Shown here one piece after another: positions 32,668 through 41,478 of a DNA stretch of 42,366 nucleotides. A model generated the notes under the pieces. The model saw only the letters and a program-made list of their open reading frames with translations, was not told where the DNA came from and ran no database searches. This stretch comes from Desulfobacteraceae bacterium. GTDB taxonomy: Bacteria; Desulfobacterota; Desulfobacteria; Desulfobacterales; Desulfobacteraceae. Within the stretch, counting starts at the first letter, position 1, and each line of letters opens with the position of its first letter. The stretch is taken from positions 1 through 42,366 of the forward strand of contig JAAEKY010000192.1 of assembly GCA_024227235.1 (NCBI GenBank), given 5' to 3'. Both the position numbers and the translations under genes were made by a program.

Positions 32668-34146
32668 TTAAATACTCTTTTTCATGTGAGGAAAAAGGAT
32701 AACCTCTCGTATAGATTTAGCGTTTGTCAAAAGCATTACAAGCCTGTCAATACCAATACCTTCACCTGCTGTTGGTGGCATACCATATTCAAGTGCCTCT
32801 ACATATTCAGAATCCATTATGTGGGCTTCTGAATTTCCTTCATCCCGTTGTTGTACCTGCATTAAAAATCGGTCATGTTGATCTTCAGGGTCATTGATTT
32901 CAGAAAATCCATTTGCAATCTCCCTGCCGGCAATAAAGAGCTCAAATCTATCTGTTAGTTTTGGGTCATTATCGCTTTTCCGAGATAAAGGAGATACTTC
33001 TACGGGATATCCTGTAATAAATGTCGGCTGGATCAGTTTTGGTTCAACTAATACATCAAAAAGTTTGGTTAATACTTTGCCATGTCGATCTTTTTTTGTA
33101 ATTTGAATGTTGTTTTCTTGTGCGAATTTGAGCAAAGATTCAGTATTATCTAAAATTTTAGGGTCAATCCCACCAATTTTTGTAAGAGATTCTATCATGG
33201 GAATTCGCAGCCACCCCTTTTTGAAATCAATATTTTGTCCTTGATATTCAATTTCAGTTGATCCAGAAATTTGTTTTGTAATAAATTCAAACATTTCTTC
33301 TGTTAAATCCATTAACTCCTTATAATCAGCATAAGCCTTGTAAAATTCAACCATTGTAAATTCTGGATTATGTCGAGTGGATACTCCCTCATTTCTGAAG
33401 TTTCTATTAATTTCAAATACTTTTTCAAATCCACCGACGACAAGCCTTTTTAAATATAATTCTGGAGCAATTCTCAAAAAAAGTTCCATTCCAAGTGCAT
33501 TATGCCAAGTTTTAAATGGTGTTGCTTCTGCTCCTCCAGGCAATGGTTGCATCATTGGTGTCTCTACTTCAATAAACCCTCTATCTTCAAAAAAGCGTCT
33601 CATATAAGCCACAATTTTACTTCTTTTAAGAAATATTTGTCTTGTATCCTCATTCATTATCAGATCTAAATACCGTTGTCGGTATCTTTTTTCAGGATCT
33701 TTTATGCCATGAAACTTTTCAGGAAGTGGTCTTACTGCCTTAGATAATAAGGTGAATTCTTCTGCTAAAAGTGTCCATTCACCGGTTCTTGTTTGAAACA
33801 ATGGACCCTTAACGCCAATAAAATCACCAATATCGAGTTTTTTAAATAAAGAATAGGTCTCCTCTCCGATCCTGTTTTTTTGCAAATACGCTTGCAGTTG
33901 ATCTGAGCCATCTTTAAACCGGATAAAAGAAGATTTGCCCATTTTATTTATGGCCATCATTCGACCGGCGATACAAAACTTATCGCCGTCTTCACCCAGA
34001 GAGTCTGATTTTTCTTTTATAATTTTTTTTAATCTGTTGACTGAGCAGGATGGCTTGAAATCATTTGGATATAAATTGATCCCATTGTTTTTCAATTCAT
34101 TAATTTTTTCTTTTCTCAGTTGTAATAGCTTGCTTTCTTTATCCAT
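32668..34146 (-). CDS. lysS: Lysyl-tRNA synthetase, class II
   Basis: Charges tRNA-Lys. The 492 residues contain an N-terminal OB-fold anticodon-binding domain (about 58-140: FCIAGRMMAINKMGKSSFI) and the class II catalytic core. Motif 1 is in FIEVETPMMQPLPGGA, motif 2 is FRNEGVSTRHNPEFTMVEFY and motif 3 is GEGIGIDRLVMLL. The C-terminus IREVILFPHMK is characteristic. It is the first gene of the nine-gene envelope directon, and the downstream lolC starts 4 bases after its stop. A TTGACA -35 lies upstream. Confidence 0.97.
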   Translation of the reverse strand: MDKESKLLQLRKEKINELKNNGINLYPNDFKPSCSVNRLKKIIKEKSDSLGEDGDKFCIAGRMMAINKMGKSSFIRFKDGSDQLQAYLQKNRIGEETYSLFKKLDIGDFIGVKGPLFQTRTGEWTLLAEEFTLLSKAVRPLPEKFHGIKDPEKRYRQRYLDLIMNEDTRQIFLKRSKIVAYMRRFFEDRGFIEVETPMMQPLPGGAEATPFKTWHNALGMELFLRIAPELYLKRLVVGGFEKVFEINRNFRNEGVSTRHNPEFTMVEFYKAYADYKELMDLTEEMFEFITKQISGSTEIEYQGQNIDFKKGWLRIPMIESLTKIGGIDPKILDNTESLLKFAQENNIQITKKDRHGKVLTKLFDVLVEPKLIQPTFITGYPVEVSPLSRKSDNDPKLTDRFELFIAGREIANGFSEINDPEDQHDRFLMQVQQRDEGNSEAHIMDSEYVEALEYGMPPTAGEGIGIDRLVMLLTNAKSIREVILFPHMKKSI

Positions 34147-34218
34147 AAATAATTACCTTAAATTTTTTTTGCACCAAATCGTATCTATCATTTAGATTTT
34201 ATATTGATAAAACAAGAG

Positions 34219-34248
34219 TAAATAGCCTAGTTTGTTTGAAATTGTCAA
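34219..34248 (-). promoter_or_regulatory. Candidate promoter of the lysS-lol-bam-lpx directon
   Basis: On the minus strand a consensus TTGACA (34248-34243) lies just after the PilS-like stop codon. TATTTA (34224-34219) follows an 18-base spacer and is a weak -10. The predicted transcript starts about 65 bases before lysS. This is the only good promoter seen for the nine genes down to lpxB. Confidence 0.42.
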
Positions 34249-34255
34249 GATTTTG

Positions 34256-35557
34256 TTAGGTGCCTTTTAGGGAAACACCATGAAAAAACACCGTGAAAAC
34301 CGTACCCTTCCCAGGAGTAGAATCAAAATCAATCATGCCGTTATAGGTATCAATTATCCTGTGAATAATTGATAGACCAAGACCCGTTCCATCAGGCTTC
34401 GTTGTGTAAAAAGGATCAAAAATATGATTAAAGTCTTTTTTCTTAATACCCGTGCCGGTATCTTCAACTATTAAATAAACACGATTGTTTCCAAATAATT
34501 TAAGTACTATTTTAATCTCTCCTTTATCTGCGATGGATTGAGCTGCATTTTTTAGTAGGTTCCATAAAATCTGATTTAAATGGAATGGATCAATGAATAT
34601 ACGTACACTCGTGTTTAAATTCATATTGATTTTTAATTTATTATTCCATGTTGGATCGTTTAAAAACAATTCAACAACCTCATTAATTGTATCTGATATT
34701 TTTAATTCCCGGGCATTATCCGTGTTTGGTTTCGCAAATAATCTGATATCGTTAACAATTATTTTAAGGCGATCCGTCTCCCTTAATATAATTTGCATGA
34801 GCTTGTCTTCATACGATCCTGGTTTGGTATCTTCTTGAAGTAATTGAATAGAACCAGATAAAGAGGCCAAAGGATTTTTTACTTCATGAGCTATACCTGA
34901 AATCATTTCATCCATAGCCGCCATTTTTTCAACTCTTTTCAAGTGTTCCTGGGCCATTGTTAAATCTTGTTTAGCCACTTTTAACTGAAACGCTAAAATA
35001 CCACTTAAAATAGCGACAGCAAAGCAAGCTAATATTAAAATAATTATCCTGTAAATTATTTGGCGTTCATCTAATGTATCGGAAAGATAAAGCTGTTCAG
35101 GAAAAGGTGTGATAACTTTATAAAATTCCAATTCAATTAAAATACCATATTGAATACTTGAAATTGTCGCTATAAGTAAGCTGCCTTTCTGAAGAAGCAA
35201 CATGGAAGCATAAATAATAACGACAAGGTAAAGAAAAGTAAAAATACTGTCGTAACTGCCAGTAACAAAAATGATAGCAGTGACTATAAATGTATCCATA
35301 ATGGTTTGAAAATATGCCAGCAATAGGTTCTTTTTAATTTTATTTAACCAAATAAGATAGACAATTGAAAGAACCAAAATGCATCCAGTTATATTATATA
35401 AAGCTAAAAATGGCTGTGAAAAGAAGGATAAGTCTTCCCCAGAAGAGAAGATAAGACAGGATATAATTAAAAAAATTGCAAAAGCAATCCGTATCAGACT
35501 CACCCATTTAATCTGATTAGATAAATTAATTTCTTTTTGAAAAAGACTTTTTCTCAT
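34256..35557 (-). CDS. PilS-like membrane sensor histidine kinase
   Basis: A 433-residue two-component kinase. Six hydrophobic segments lie in 17-190 (about 18-36, 51-70, 80-99, 103-123, 125-143, 168-190), the PilS topology. There is no recognisable PAS domain; a helical linker leads straight to DHp with H224 (SGIAHEVKNPLASLSG). The ATPase domain has N333/N337, DTGTGI (366-371), FDPFYTTKPDGTGLGLSI and a normal end. ATG 35557 is chosen because it lies 4 bases after the pilC stop; an earlier start at 35644 would overlap pilC by more than 80 bases. The pilC link suggests type IV pilus control, but no PilR-type regulator is in the window. Confidence 0.85.
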   Translation of the reverse strand: MRKSLFQKEINLSNQIKWVSLIRIAFAIFLIISCLIFSSGEDLSFFSQPFLALYNITGCILVLSIVYLIWLNKIKKNLLLAYFQTIMDTFIVTAIIFVTGSYDSIFTFLYLVVIIYASMLLLQKGSLLIATISSIQYGILIELEFYKVITPFPEQLYLSDTLDERQIIYRIIILILACFAVAILSGILAFQLKVAKQDLTMAQEHLKRVEKMAAMDEMISGIAHEVKNPLASLSGSIQLLQEDTKPGSYEDKLMQIILRETDRLKIIVNDIRLFAKPNTDNARELKISDTINEVVELFLNDPTWNNKLKINMNLNTSVRIFIDPFHLNQILWNLLKNAAQSIADKGEIKIVLKLFGNNRVYLIVEDTGTGIKKKDFNHIFDPFYTTKPDGTGLGLSIIHRIIDTYNGMIDFDSTPGKGTVFTVFFHGVSLKGT

Positions 35558-35561
35558 AAAT

Positions 35562-36773
35562 TTATGAAACAGCACCTGCCATTGAGAAAATAGGCAGATA
35601 CATTGAAACAACCAGGCCACCAACGACAACGCCAAGGAAAACAAGCATGAAAGGCTCTATCATATCTGTTAAATTTTTAACTGCCTGATCAACCTCATCA
35701 TCATAGAAATCAGCAATTTTTTCCATCATGGTATCAAGAGCGCCAGTTGATTCACCAACAGCGATCATAGAGCAGACCATGGAAGGAAAAACACCACTTT
35801 CAAGCAATGGATCTGCCATTGATCGTCCTTCAGAAATACCAGTTTTTACATCTATAATAGCAAATTCAATAATTTTGTTTCCTGATGTTTTTGCCACAAT
35901 ATCAAGTGCTTCAAGGATTGAAACACCACTTGAAATCATCGTGCTGGTCGTTCGTGTAAATTTGGCTACAGCTACTTTTCTGATTAAAAGACCGATTAAG
36001 GGAAGCCTTAAGAACATATCGTCCATGAAAACACGACCTTTTTTTGATGCATAAATTCGTTTGACAAGGAACGAGGTTGCTATAATCCCCCCAAAGATAT
36101 ATGCAATATTGCCAATAACAAAGTCGCTTAATGTCATTACAAATAAAGTAGGAGCAGGCAGAGCTGCACCGAAATCAGCAAACATCTCTGAAAAAACGGG
36201 TATGACAAAAACCAGAATAACAGAGACAACAATTACTGCGACAATTATGGTAATAATCGGATAGGTCATGGCACCTTTTACCTGCCGTTTCAGCTTGGCC
36301 ATCTTTTCCATATAGGCTGAAAGCCGTTTTAAAATGACATCAAGAATACCACCGGCTTCTCCAGCAGCGACCATGTTGATGAAAAGTTCATTAAACACTT
36401 TTGGAAATTTTTTAAGAGAATCTGCAAATGTTTCACCAGATTCAACAGATTCTTTAATTTTTTTTAAATTCTTTTTAAAGGTAGGATTTTCCTGTTGTGA
36501 TTGAAGGATATCAAGGCATTGAAGAAGCGGCAATCCTGCATCAATCATTGTAGAAAACTGTCTGGAAAATATAATTACATCATTCTCTTTAACCTTGGGT
36601 TGAAAAAATTCTATATTCTCAAATAGGTCCTTTGGCTTTTTCTTGACTTTGGCAGATGTGATTTTTCGTCGGGCAAGATTTTGTTTTACTTGTTCAGGAG
36701 TTTCTGCCTCCATTTCACCTTTGACTTTTCTTCCTTTGGGATTTTTTCCCTTCCATTCATAAAGAGTCGGCAT
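35562..36773 (-). CDS. pilC: Type IV pilus inner membrane platform protein
   Basis: Inner-membrane platform of type IV pilus assembly (GspF/PilC family), coupling the PilB/PilT ATPases to pilin polymerization. The 403 residues have the N-terminal MPTLYEWKGKNPKGRKVKGE, then two GspF domains (about 70-190 and 270-395) with FSRQFSTMIDAGLPLLQCLD and its repeat FTRTTSTMISSGVSILEALD. GEAGGILDVIL and GESTGALDTMM are the paired family signatures. ATG 36773 is chosen because AAGGA lies 6-7 bases upstream and it gives the normal family start. It is separated from pilB, which is not in the window, by a divergent gene. Confidence 0.95.
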   Translation of the reverse strand: MPTLYEWKGKNPKGRKVKGEMEAETPEQVKQNLARRKITSAKVKKKPKDLFENIEFFQPKVKENDVIIFSRQFSTMIDAGLPLLQCLDILQSQQENPTFKKNLKKIKESVESGETFADSLKKFPKVFNELFINMVAAGEAGGILDVILKRLSAYMEKMAKLKRQVKGAMTYPIITIIVAVIVVSVILVFVIPVFSEMFADFGAALPAPTLFVMTLSDFVIGNIAYIFGGIIATSFLVKRIYASKKGRVFMDDMFLRLPLIGLLIRKVAVAKFTRTTSTMISSGVSILEALDIVAKTSGNKIIEFAIIDVKTGISEGRSMADPLLESGVFPSMVCSMIAVGESTGALDTMMEKIADFYDDEVDQAVKNLTDMIEPFMLVFLGVVVGGLVVSMYLPIFSMAGAVS

Positions 36774-36845
36774 TTTCAGTCCTTTTACTAATTTTTCAAA
36801 CCAAGGTGTCCATGATATATAATTCATATACCAAAGTCAGATCAT

Positions 36846-36874
36846 TTGTAAAATTCAAACAGATATACTATATA
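36846..36874 (+). promoter_or_regulatory. Candidate sigma70 promoter of the nucleotidyltransferase fusion gene
   Basis: TTGTAA (36846-36851), a 17-base spacer and TATATA (36869-36874) lie in the divergent gap with pilC. The expected start is near 36881, and AGGAG (36897-36901) then precedes the TTG start codon by 7 bases, which fixes that unusual start. Confidence 0.45.
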
Positions 36875-36908
36875 AATTTTATTACTTTATTACAACAGGA
36901 GTTCTCTT

Positions 36909-39584
36909 TTGGGTAAAAAAAATAAAGGTATTATAGCTAAAACAATAATTACCAGTCATATAAATGCTGATTTTGATGCCATTGCATCCATGTTGGCTGC
37001 TCAAAAATTGTATCCTGGATCTATTATTATTTTTCCTGGCTCTCAGGAAAAAAACCTACGAGATTTTTTTATCAGTTCTACAAGCTATCTGTTTAATATG
37101 GCAGAACCAGGTACCATTGATTTTTCTCAAACATCAACACTTGTACTTGTTGATACAAGACAAAAAAACAGATTAACTCAAGTGTCTGATTTACTAAAAA
37201 AAAAAGACCTTAAAATAGATATTTATGACCATCATCCACCGATGAAGGGTGATGTAAAGGGGTCCTTTGAAATCACAAAACAAACCGGTGCAACGACGAC
37301 TATATTAAGTTCCATACTACAGGAAAAAAAAATTATTCCTAGTCCTGAAGAAGCAACAATTATGGCGTTAGGAATATATGAGGATACAGGGCTGTTTACT
37401 TATTCCTCTACGACCAAGGATGATCTTGAACAAGCCGCTTTTCTTCTGTCCTGTGGGGCCAGCTTAAATACCATTGTCAGTTTTGTAGTAAAGGAAATTA
37501 AATCTGAACAGGTCACCTGGTTAAATGAATTATTAAATGAAATAACCATTCATAAAATAAATGGAATTGACATTCACGTTTCGGTTATTTCTTCAAGTCA
37601 ATATATTACAGATCTGGCGACTATTGTTCAAAAAGTTGTCAGAATGGAAAATCTTGATATCTTTTTTGCCATTGTTTTAATGGGCAATAAAATTAACATT
37701 ATTGCAAGAAACAGTATCCCCGAGGTTGATGTCGGCAAGATACTTTCAGGATTTGGCGGTGGTGGTCATTCTTATGCTGCATCTGCAAAGGTTGATAACC
37801 AGACTCTTGCACAGGTTGAGATGATGCTTATCGAACGGCTTCAAAAGGAAGTAAAAAGCATTCAAATTGCAAAAAATCTTATGTCTTCCCCTGCAATTAC
37901 AGTTGAACCTGACATTACCTGCAAGAAAGCAAGCGCTGTGATGACACGGTACAACATTAACACTTTATTGGTAGTTGATAAAAAGAAGAATGATTATCAA
38001 GGATATATTACACGGCAGATAATAGAAAAAACATTGTATCATAAACTCTCTGATCTACCCGTTACAGAATACATGAATTCTGAAACAAACTTTATTTCTT
38101 TAAACGCTGAAGTCTCACAGATTGAAACAATAATTATAGAGGGTAAACAAAGAATTTTGCCAGTGATTGATAATGGATGGATAAAAGGTGTTATCACCCG
38201 CACGGATCTTTTAAATTATTTGGTTCAGCATAACAAAGCCCTTAAAAATAATGAAACTGAACTGGGTATTAAAAAAAATGCCAAGAAAAGACATATTGAA
38301 AATATTCTATATCAACGAATAGATAACCGGACAAAACTGCTTCTCAAGAATATTGGGGCTATTGGCAATGGTCTTGGATATAATTTATTTGTTGTCGGAG
38401 GATTTGTAAGGGACCTGCTATTAAATAGACCGATTGATGATATAGATATAGTTGTTGAAGGAGATGGCATTAAATTTGCCAAACATTATGCGAAAAAAGA
38501 GGGCTGTAGAATCAACACATATAAAAAATTTGGTACAGCTGTCATTATTTTCCCGGATAATTTAAAAATTGATGTGGCCTCAGCCAGGCTGGAATATTAT
38601 AAAACGCCTGCAGCATTACCTATTGTTGAGAAAAGTTCAATCAAGCTTGACTTAGCACGTAGAGATTTTACAATTAATACGCTTGCCATCAGCCTGAATC
38701 CTGAAAACTTTGGAACCATGATAGATTATTTTGGGGCGAACAGAGATCTTAAGGATAAAACAATAAGAACCATTCATAATTTAAGCTTTGTTGAAGACCC
38801 AACTCGTATTTTCAGGGCAATTAAATTTTCAAATCGATTTGGATTTAAAATTGGAAAAGTAACTTCAAATTTAATTAAGAATGCAATTAAGATAGATTGT
38901 TTTAAAAATTTAAGCGGCCTGCGCGTATTATCTGAATTAAAACAGATTTTCGAAGAAGAAAATCCTATACCTGCTATAAAGACTATGGAGTCATACGCAT
39001 TAGAAAAGATCATTCATAAAAAATTAACCATTATTCCAAACACCTATCATCTGCTTGAATCTGTGAATAAAATACTTTCATGGCATGACCTTTTATATGT
39101 GGAAGAACAGTATCCAAGATGGTCTGTTTATTTTATGGCACTTCTAAATCGTTGCTCATACAATGTTTGTGAAGAAATATGTGCACGACTTAAGGTGCCC
39201 TTAAAAGAGAGTCGCCTTCTTTTAGAAAAAAGGTATAAAAGCGAAAAGCAGCTCTATTTAATCGAAAACTCAACAAATTATACTAAACAGGATCTTTACT
39301 GGGCACTTATAAATTTTAAAACAGAATATATTTTATATATGATGGCTTTGGCAAAAGATGAAAAAGTAAGAAAAGCCATCTCAAATTTTTACACCCATCA
39401 AAGAGGATTAAAACCGTATATTAAGGGCAGAGATTTGTTGAAAATAGGCTTAAAACCCGGTCCGGTTTTTACCACCATACTTCATATCGTGTTAAATGAA
39501 AAACTGGATGGGAAACTAAAAACAAAGAAAGAAGAGATACTCTTTGCTAAGAAATATGCATCAAAAAACAAACTTATTGATTAA
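36909..39584 (+). CDS. DHH-CBS-tRNA nucleotidyltransferase/poly(A) polymerase fusion (A-adding type)
   Basis: An 891-residue fusion. Residues 1-315 are a DHH/DHHA1 phosphoesterase: SHINADFDA (16-24), DHHP (107-110) and GFGGGGHSYAA (281-291). Two CBS domains occupy about 322-440. From about 470 a class II nucleotidyltransferase follows: GGFVRDLLL (497-505), the metal-binding DIDIVV (D511, D513), RRDFTINTLAIS (584-595) and EDPTRIFRAIKFSNRFG (629-645), then an RNA-binding helical tail. Relatives with this order in Aquifex and deltaproteobacteria are treated as A-adding tRNA nucleotidyltransferases, completing CCA ends with a separate CC-adding enzyme, so that role is likely. The DHH part may be an oligoribonuclease. 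The TTG start is supported by AGGAG 7 bases upstream. Confidence 0.9.
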   Translation: MGKKNKGIIAKTIITSHINADFDAIASMLAAQKLYPGSIIIFPGSQEKNLRDFFISSTSYLFNMAEPGTIDFSQTSTLVLVDTRQKNRLTQVSDLLKKKDLKIDIYDHHPPMKGDVKGSFEITKQTGATTTILSSILQEKKIIPSPEEATIMALGIYEDTGLFTYSSTTKDDLEQAAFLLSCGASLNTIVSFVVKEIKSEQVTWLNELLNEITIHKINGIDIHVSVISSSQYITDLATIVQKVVRMENLDIFFAIVLMGNKINIIARNSIPEVDVGKILSGFGGGGHSYAASAKVDNQTLAQVEMMLIERLQKEVKSIQIAKNLMSSPAITVEPDITCKKASAVMTRYNINTLLVVDKKKNDYQGYITRQIIEKTLYHKLSDLPVTEYMNSETNFISLNAEVSQIETIIIEGKQRILPVIDNGWIKGVITRTDLLNYLVQHNKALKNNETELGIKKNAKKRHIENILYQRIDNRTKLLLKNIGAIGNGLGYNLFVVGGFVRDLLLNRPIDDIDIVVEGDGIKFAKHYAKKEGCRINTYKKFGTAVIIFPDNLKIDVASARLEYYKTPAALPIVEKSSIKLDLARRDFTINTLAISLNPENFGTMIDYFGANRDLKDKTIRTIHNLSFVEDPTRIFRAIKFSNRFGFKIGKVTSNLIKNAIKIDCFKNLSGLRVLSELKQIFEEENPIPAIKTMESYALEKIIHKKLTIIPNTYHLLESVNKILSWHDLLYVEEQYPRWSVYFMALLNRCSYNVCEEICARLKVPLKESRLLLEKRYKSEKQLYLIENSTNYTKQDLYWALINFKTEYILYMMALAKDEKVRKAISNFYTHQRGLKPYIKGRDLLKIGLKPGPVFTTILHIVLNEKLDGKLKTKKEEILFAKKYASKNKLID

Positions 39585-39646
39585 ATTATGAGTTTTTGCT
39601 ACTCCCCCTTTCAACTAAATTATAAAATTTTCAGGAACGATTGAAT

Positions 39647-40657
39647 ATGAAAAATGCAGATTTTTTAACAGGTATCACCACAAGCGGCACCCCACACTTA
39701 GGCAACTATGTTGGTGCTATTCGACCGGCAGTTGAATCCAGCAAAAATAAAGATTTAGTCTCTTATTATTTTTTGGCAGATTATCATTCGTTAATTAAAA
39801 ATTTTGATCCTAAATTGAGAAAACAATCTGCACTTGAAATAGCTGCAGCTTGGATTGCTTTAGGGCTGGATTATGATAATTGTGTGTTCTACCGACAATC
39901 AGATATTCCTGAAATACCTGAATTAACCTGGATCTTAACCAGCCTTACCGCAAAAGGCCTTATGAATAGGGCTCATGCATATAAAGCGTCGGTAGGCGAA
40001 AACCAGGAAAAAGGACATAATGACCCAGATAAAGGTATCACTATGGGGCTTTTTTCATATCCGGTTCTTATGGCTGCAGACATCCTGATGTTTAATGCTC
40101 GAAAAGTGCCGGTTGGAAAAGATCAGGTCCAACATCTTGAGATGACAAGAGATATCGCTGCAAGATTTAATCATATATACAAAAAATTATTTATTCTTCC
40201 TAAAGTTGTTGTAGATGAAACATCTTCAGTTTTATCCGGCCTTGATGGCCGTAAAATGAGTAAAAGCTATAACAATTACATTCCGTTGTTTGATACCCAA
40301 AAACGTTTAAGAAAAATGATAATGAAAATTAAAACGAATTCCTTGGGACCTGAAGAACCCAAAGATCCTGACACTTGCACGATTTTTTCAATTTTTAAAG
40401 CATTTGCCACTGAATCAGAGACAAAAAATTTAGAAAAGCGATACAGGCAAGGAATCGCATGGGGTACAGCTAAACAGGAACTTTTTGAATACATTGATGA
40501 AATCCTTAAAGAACCCAGGGAAAAATATGAAGAATTGATTAAAAGTCCCGCTGATATAGATGAAATACTAAAAAAAGGAGCTGTCAAAGCAAGAGAGTTT
40601 TCTGCTCCTTTTCTTGAAGAAATACGGAAGTCTATAGGGATTGCATCACTTGGTTGA
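39647..40657 (+). CDS. trpS: Tryptophanyl-tRNA synthetase
   Basis: Class I synthetase charging tRNA-Trp. The 336 residues have the HIGH-like TSGTPHLGNYVGA near the N-terminus, GLFSYPVLMAADILMF, VGKDQVQHLEMTRDIA and the KMSKS loop in GLDGRKMSKSYNN. ATG 39647 is preferred over TTG 39641, because AGGAA (39633-39637) is then 9 bases upstream rather than 3. It lies 62 bases after the nucleotidyltransferase fusion gene, and the two tRNA-processing genes are probably co-transcribed. Confidence 0.96.
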   Translation: MKNADFLTGITTSGTPHLGNYVGAIRPAVESSKNKDLVSYYFLADYHSLIKNFDPKLRKQSALEIAAAWIALGLDYDNCVFYRQSDIPEIPELTWILTSLTAKGLMNRAHAYKASVGENQEKGHNDPDKGITMGLFSYPVLMAADILMFNARKVPVGKDQVQHLEMTRDIAARFNHIYKKLFILPKVVVDETSSVLSGLDGRKMSKSYNNYIPLFDTQKRLRKMIMKIKTNSLGPEEPKDPDTCTIFSIFKAFATESETKNLEKRYRQGIAWGTAKQELFEYIDEILKEPREKYEELIKSPADIDEILKKGAVKAREFSAPFLEEIRKSIGIASLG

Positions 40658-40663
40658 CCCGAA

Positions 40664-40714
40664 TATTTCATATGATAGCAAATGCTTTGTTAAATAATAT
40701 TATTATATGAAATA
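40664..40714. repeat. Inverted repeat between the convergent trpS and rluB genes
   Basis: TATTTCATAT (40664-40673) and ATATGAAATA (40705-40714) are perfect complements around a 31-base loop in the 80-base gap between the two stop codons. The stem is all AT apart from one C-G pair and has no T-tract, so it is at best a weak bidirectional terminator. Confidence 0.35.
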
Positions 40715-40737
40715 GTTATATTATGGCCCCGGAATTA

Positions 40738-41475
40738 TTAAAAGTGAAATTTCCGAGTTAATTGTTTGATCTCTTTTGGAGTTAGATAACGCCATTTCCC
40801 TTGTTTTAGATTACCCAGTTTGACATTTGCCATTCGAATTCGGTTTAAGGTATCAACCTTATTACCTGTCATACTGACCATTTTTCTGATTTGACGATTT
40901 AAGCCCTGTTTTAATATAATGCAAAATTTATTTTTCGACAATCGAGTTACTTTTGCTTTTCTGGTTTTCTTTTTGTCAATCATCATCCCCTGAGCCATAT
41001 TTTTTAGTGCCTCATTTGATATCATGCTTGTTGTTGTCACAATATATTCTTTTTCATGATTGAAAGATGGATGGGAAAGCTTATTATGTAAATCTCCATC
41101 ATTGGTCAATAGTACCAGTCCTTTAGAATCTTTATCTAATCTGCCAATTGGATAGACGCGTTCTTGGATATTGACCAGGTCAAGAATAATTTTTGCATTT
41201 TGTTGAGAACAGGAGGTAACATACCCTTCAGGTTTATTAAGTGCGATATATATTTTAGAAATTTTAACATTAAAGGTAACTTCATTATTATCAAAAAAAA
41301 CCTTGTCATTTAATGGGTCAACCTTTGTACCAAGCACTTTAATTATATGATTGTTAACTTTTATACGGCCATCCAATATATACTTTTCTGCTTTTCTCCT
41401 GGAACATAAACCCGCGTGAGCAAGATATTTTTGAAGCCGCAGACTTGACTGAATTGATGCCTTTATTTTTGACAT
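40738..41475 (-). CDS. rluB: RsuA/RluB-family rRNA pseudouridine synthase
   Basis: Isomerizes a uridine in rRNA, most likely 23S rRNA. The 245 residues start with an S4 RNA-binding domain (about 12-60: LRLQKYLAHAGLCSRRKAEK, DGRIKVNNHI). The catalytic core follows, with IALNKPEGYVTS, the active-site aspartate D114 in YPIGRLDKDSKGLVLLTNDG, and LKQGLNRQIRKM near the end. This is the RluB/RluE/RluF/RsuA group; RluB is favoured by the N-terminal S4 type, but the target is not certain. It starts 3 bases after argJ. Confidence 0.88.
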   Translation of the reverse strand: MSKIKASIQSSLRLQKYLAHAGLCSRRKAEKYILDGRIKVNNHIIKVLGTKVDPLNDKVFFDNNEVTFNVKISKIYIALNKPEGYVTSCSQQNAKIILDLVNIQERVYPIGRLDKDSKGLVLLTNDGDLHNKLSHPSFNHEKEYIVTTTSMISNEALKNMAQGMMIDKKKTRKAKVTRLSKNKFCIILKQGLNRQIRKMVSMTGNKVDTLNRIRMANVKLGNLKQGKWRYLTPKEIKQLTRKFHF

Positions 41476-41478
41476 GAG

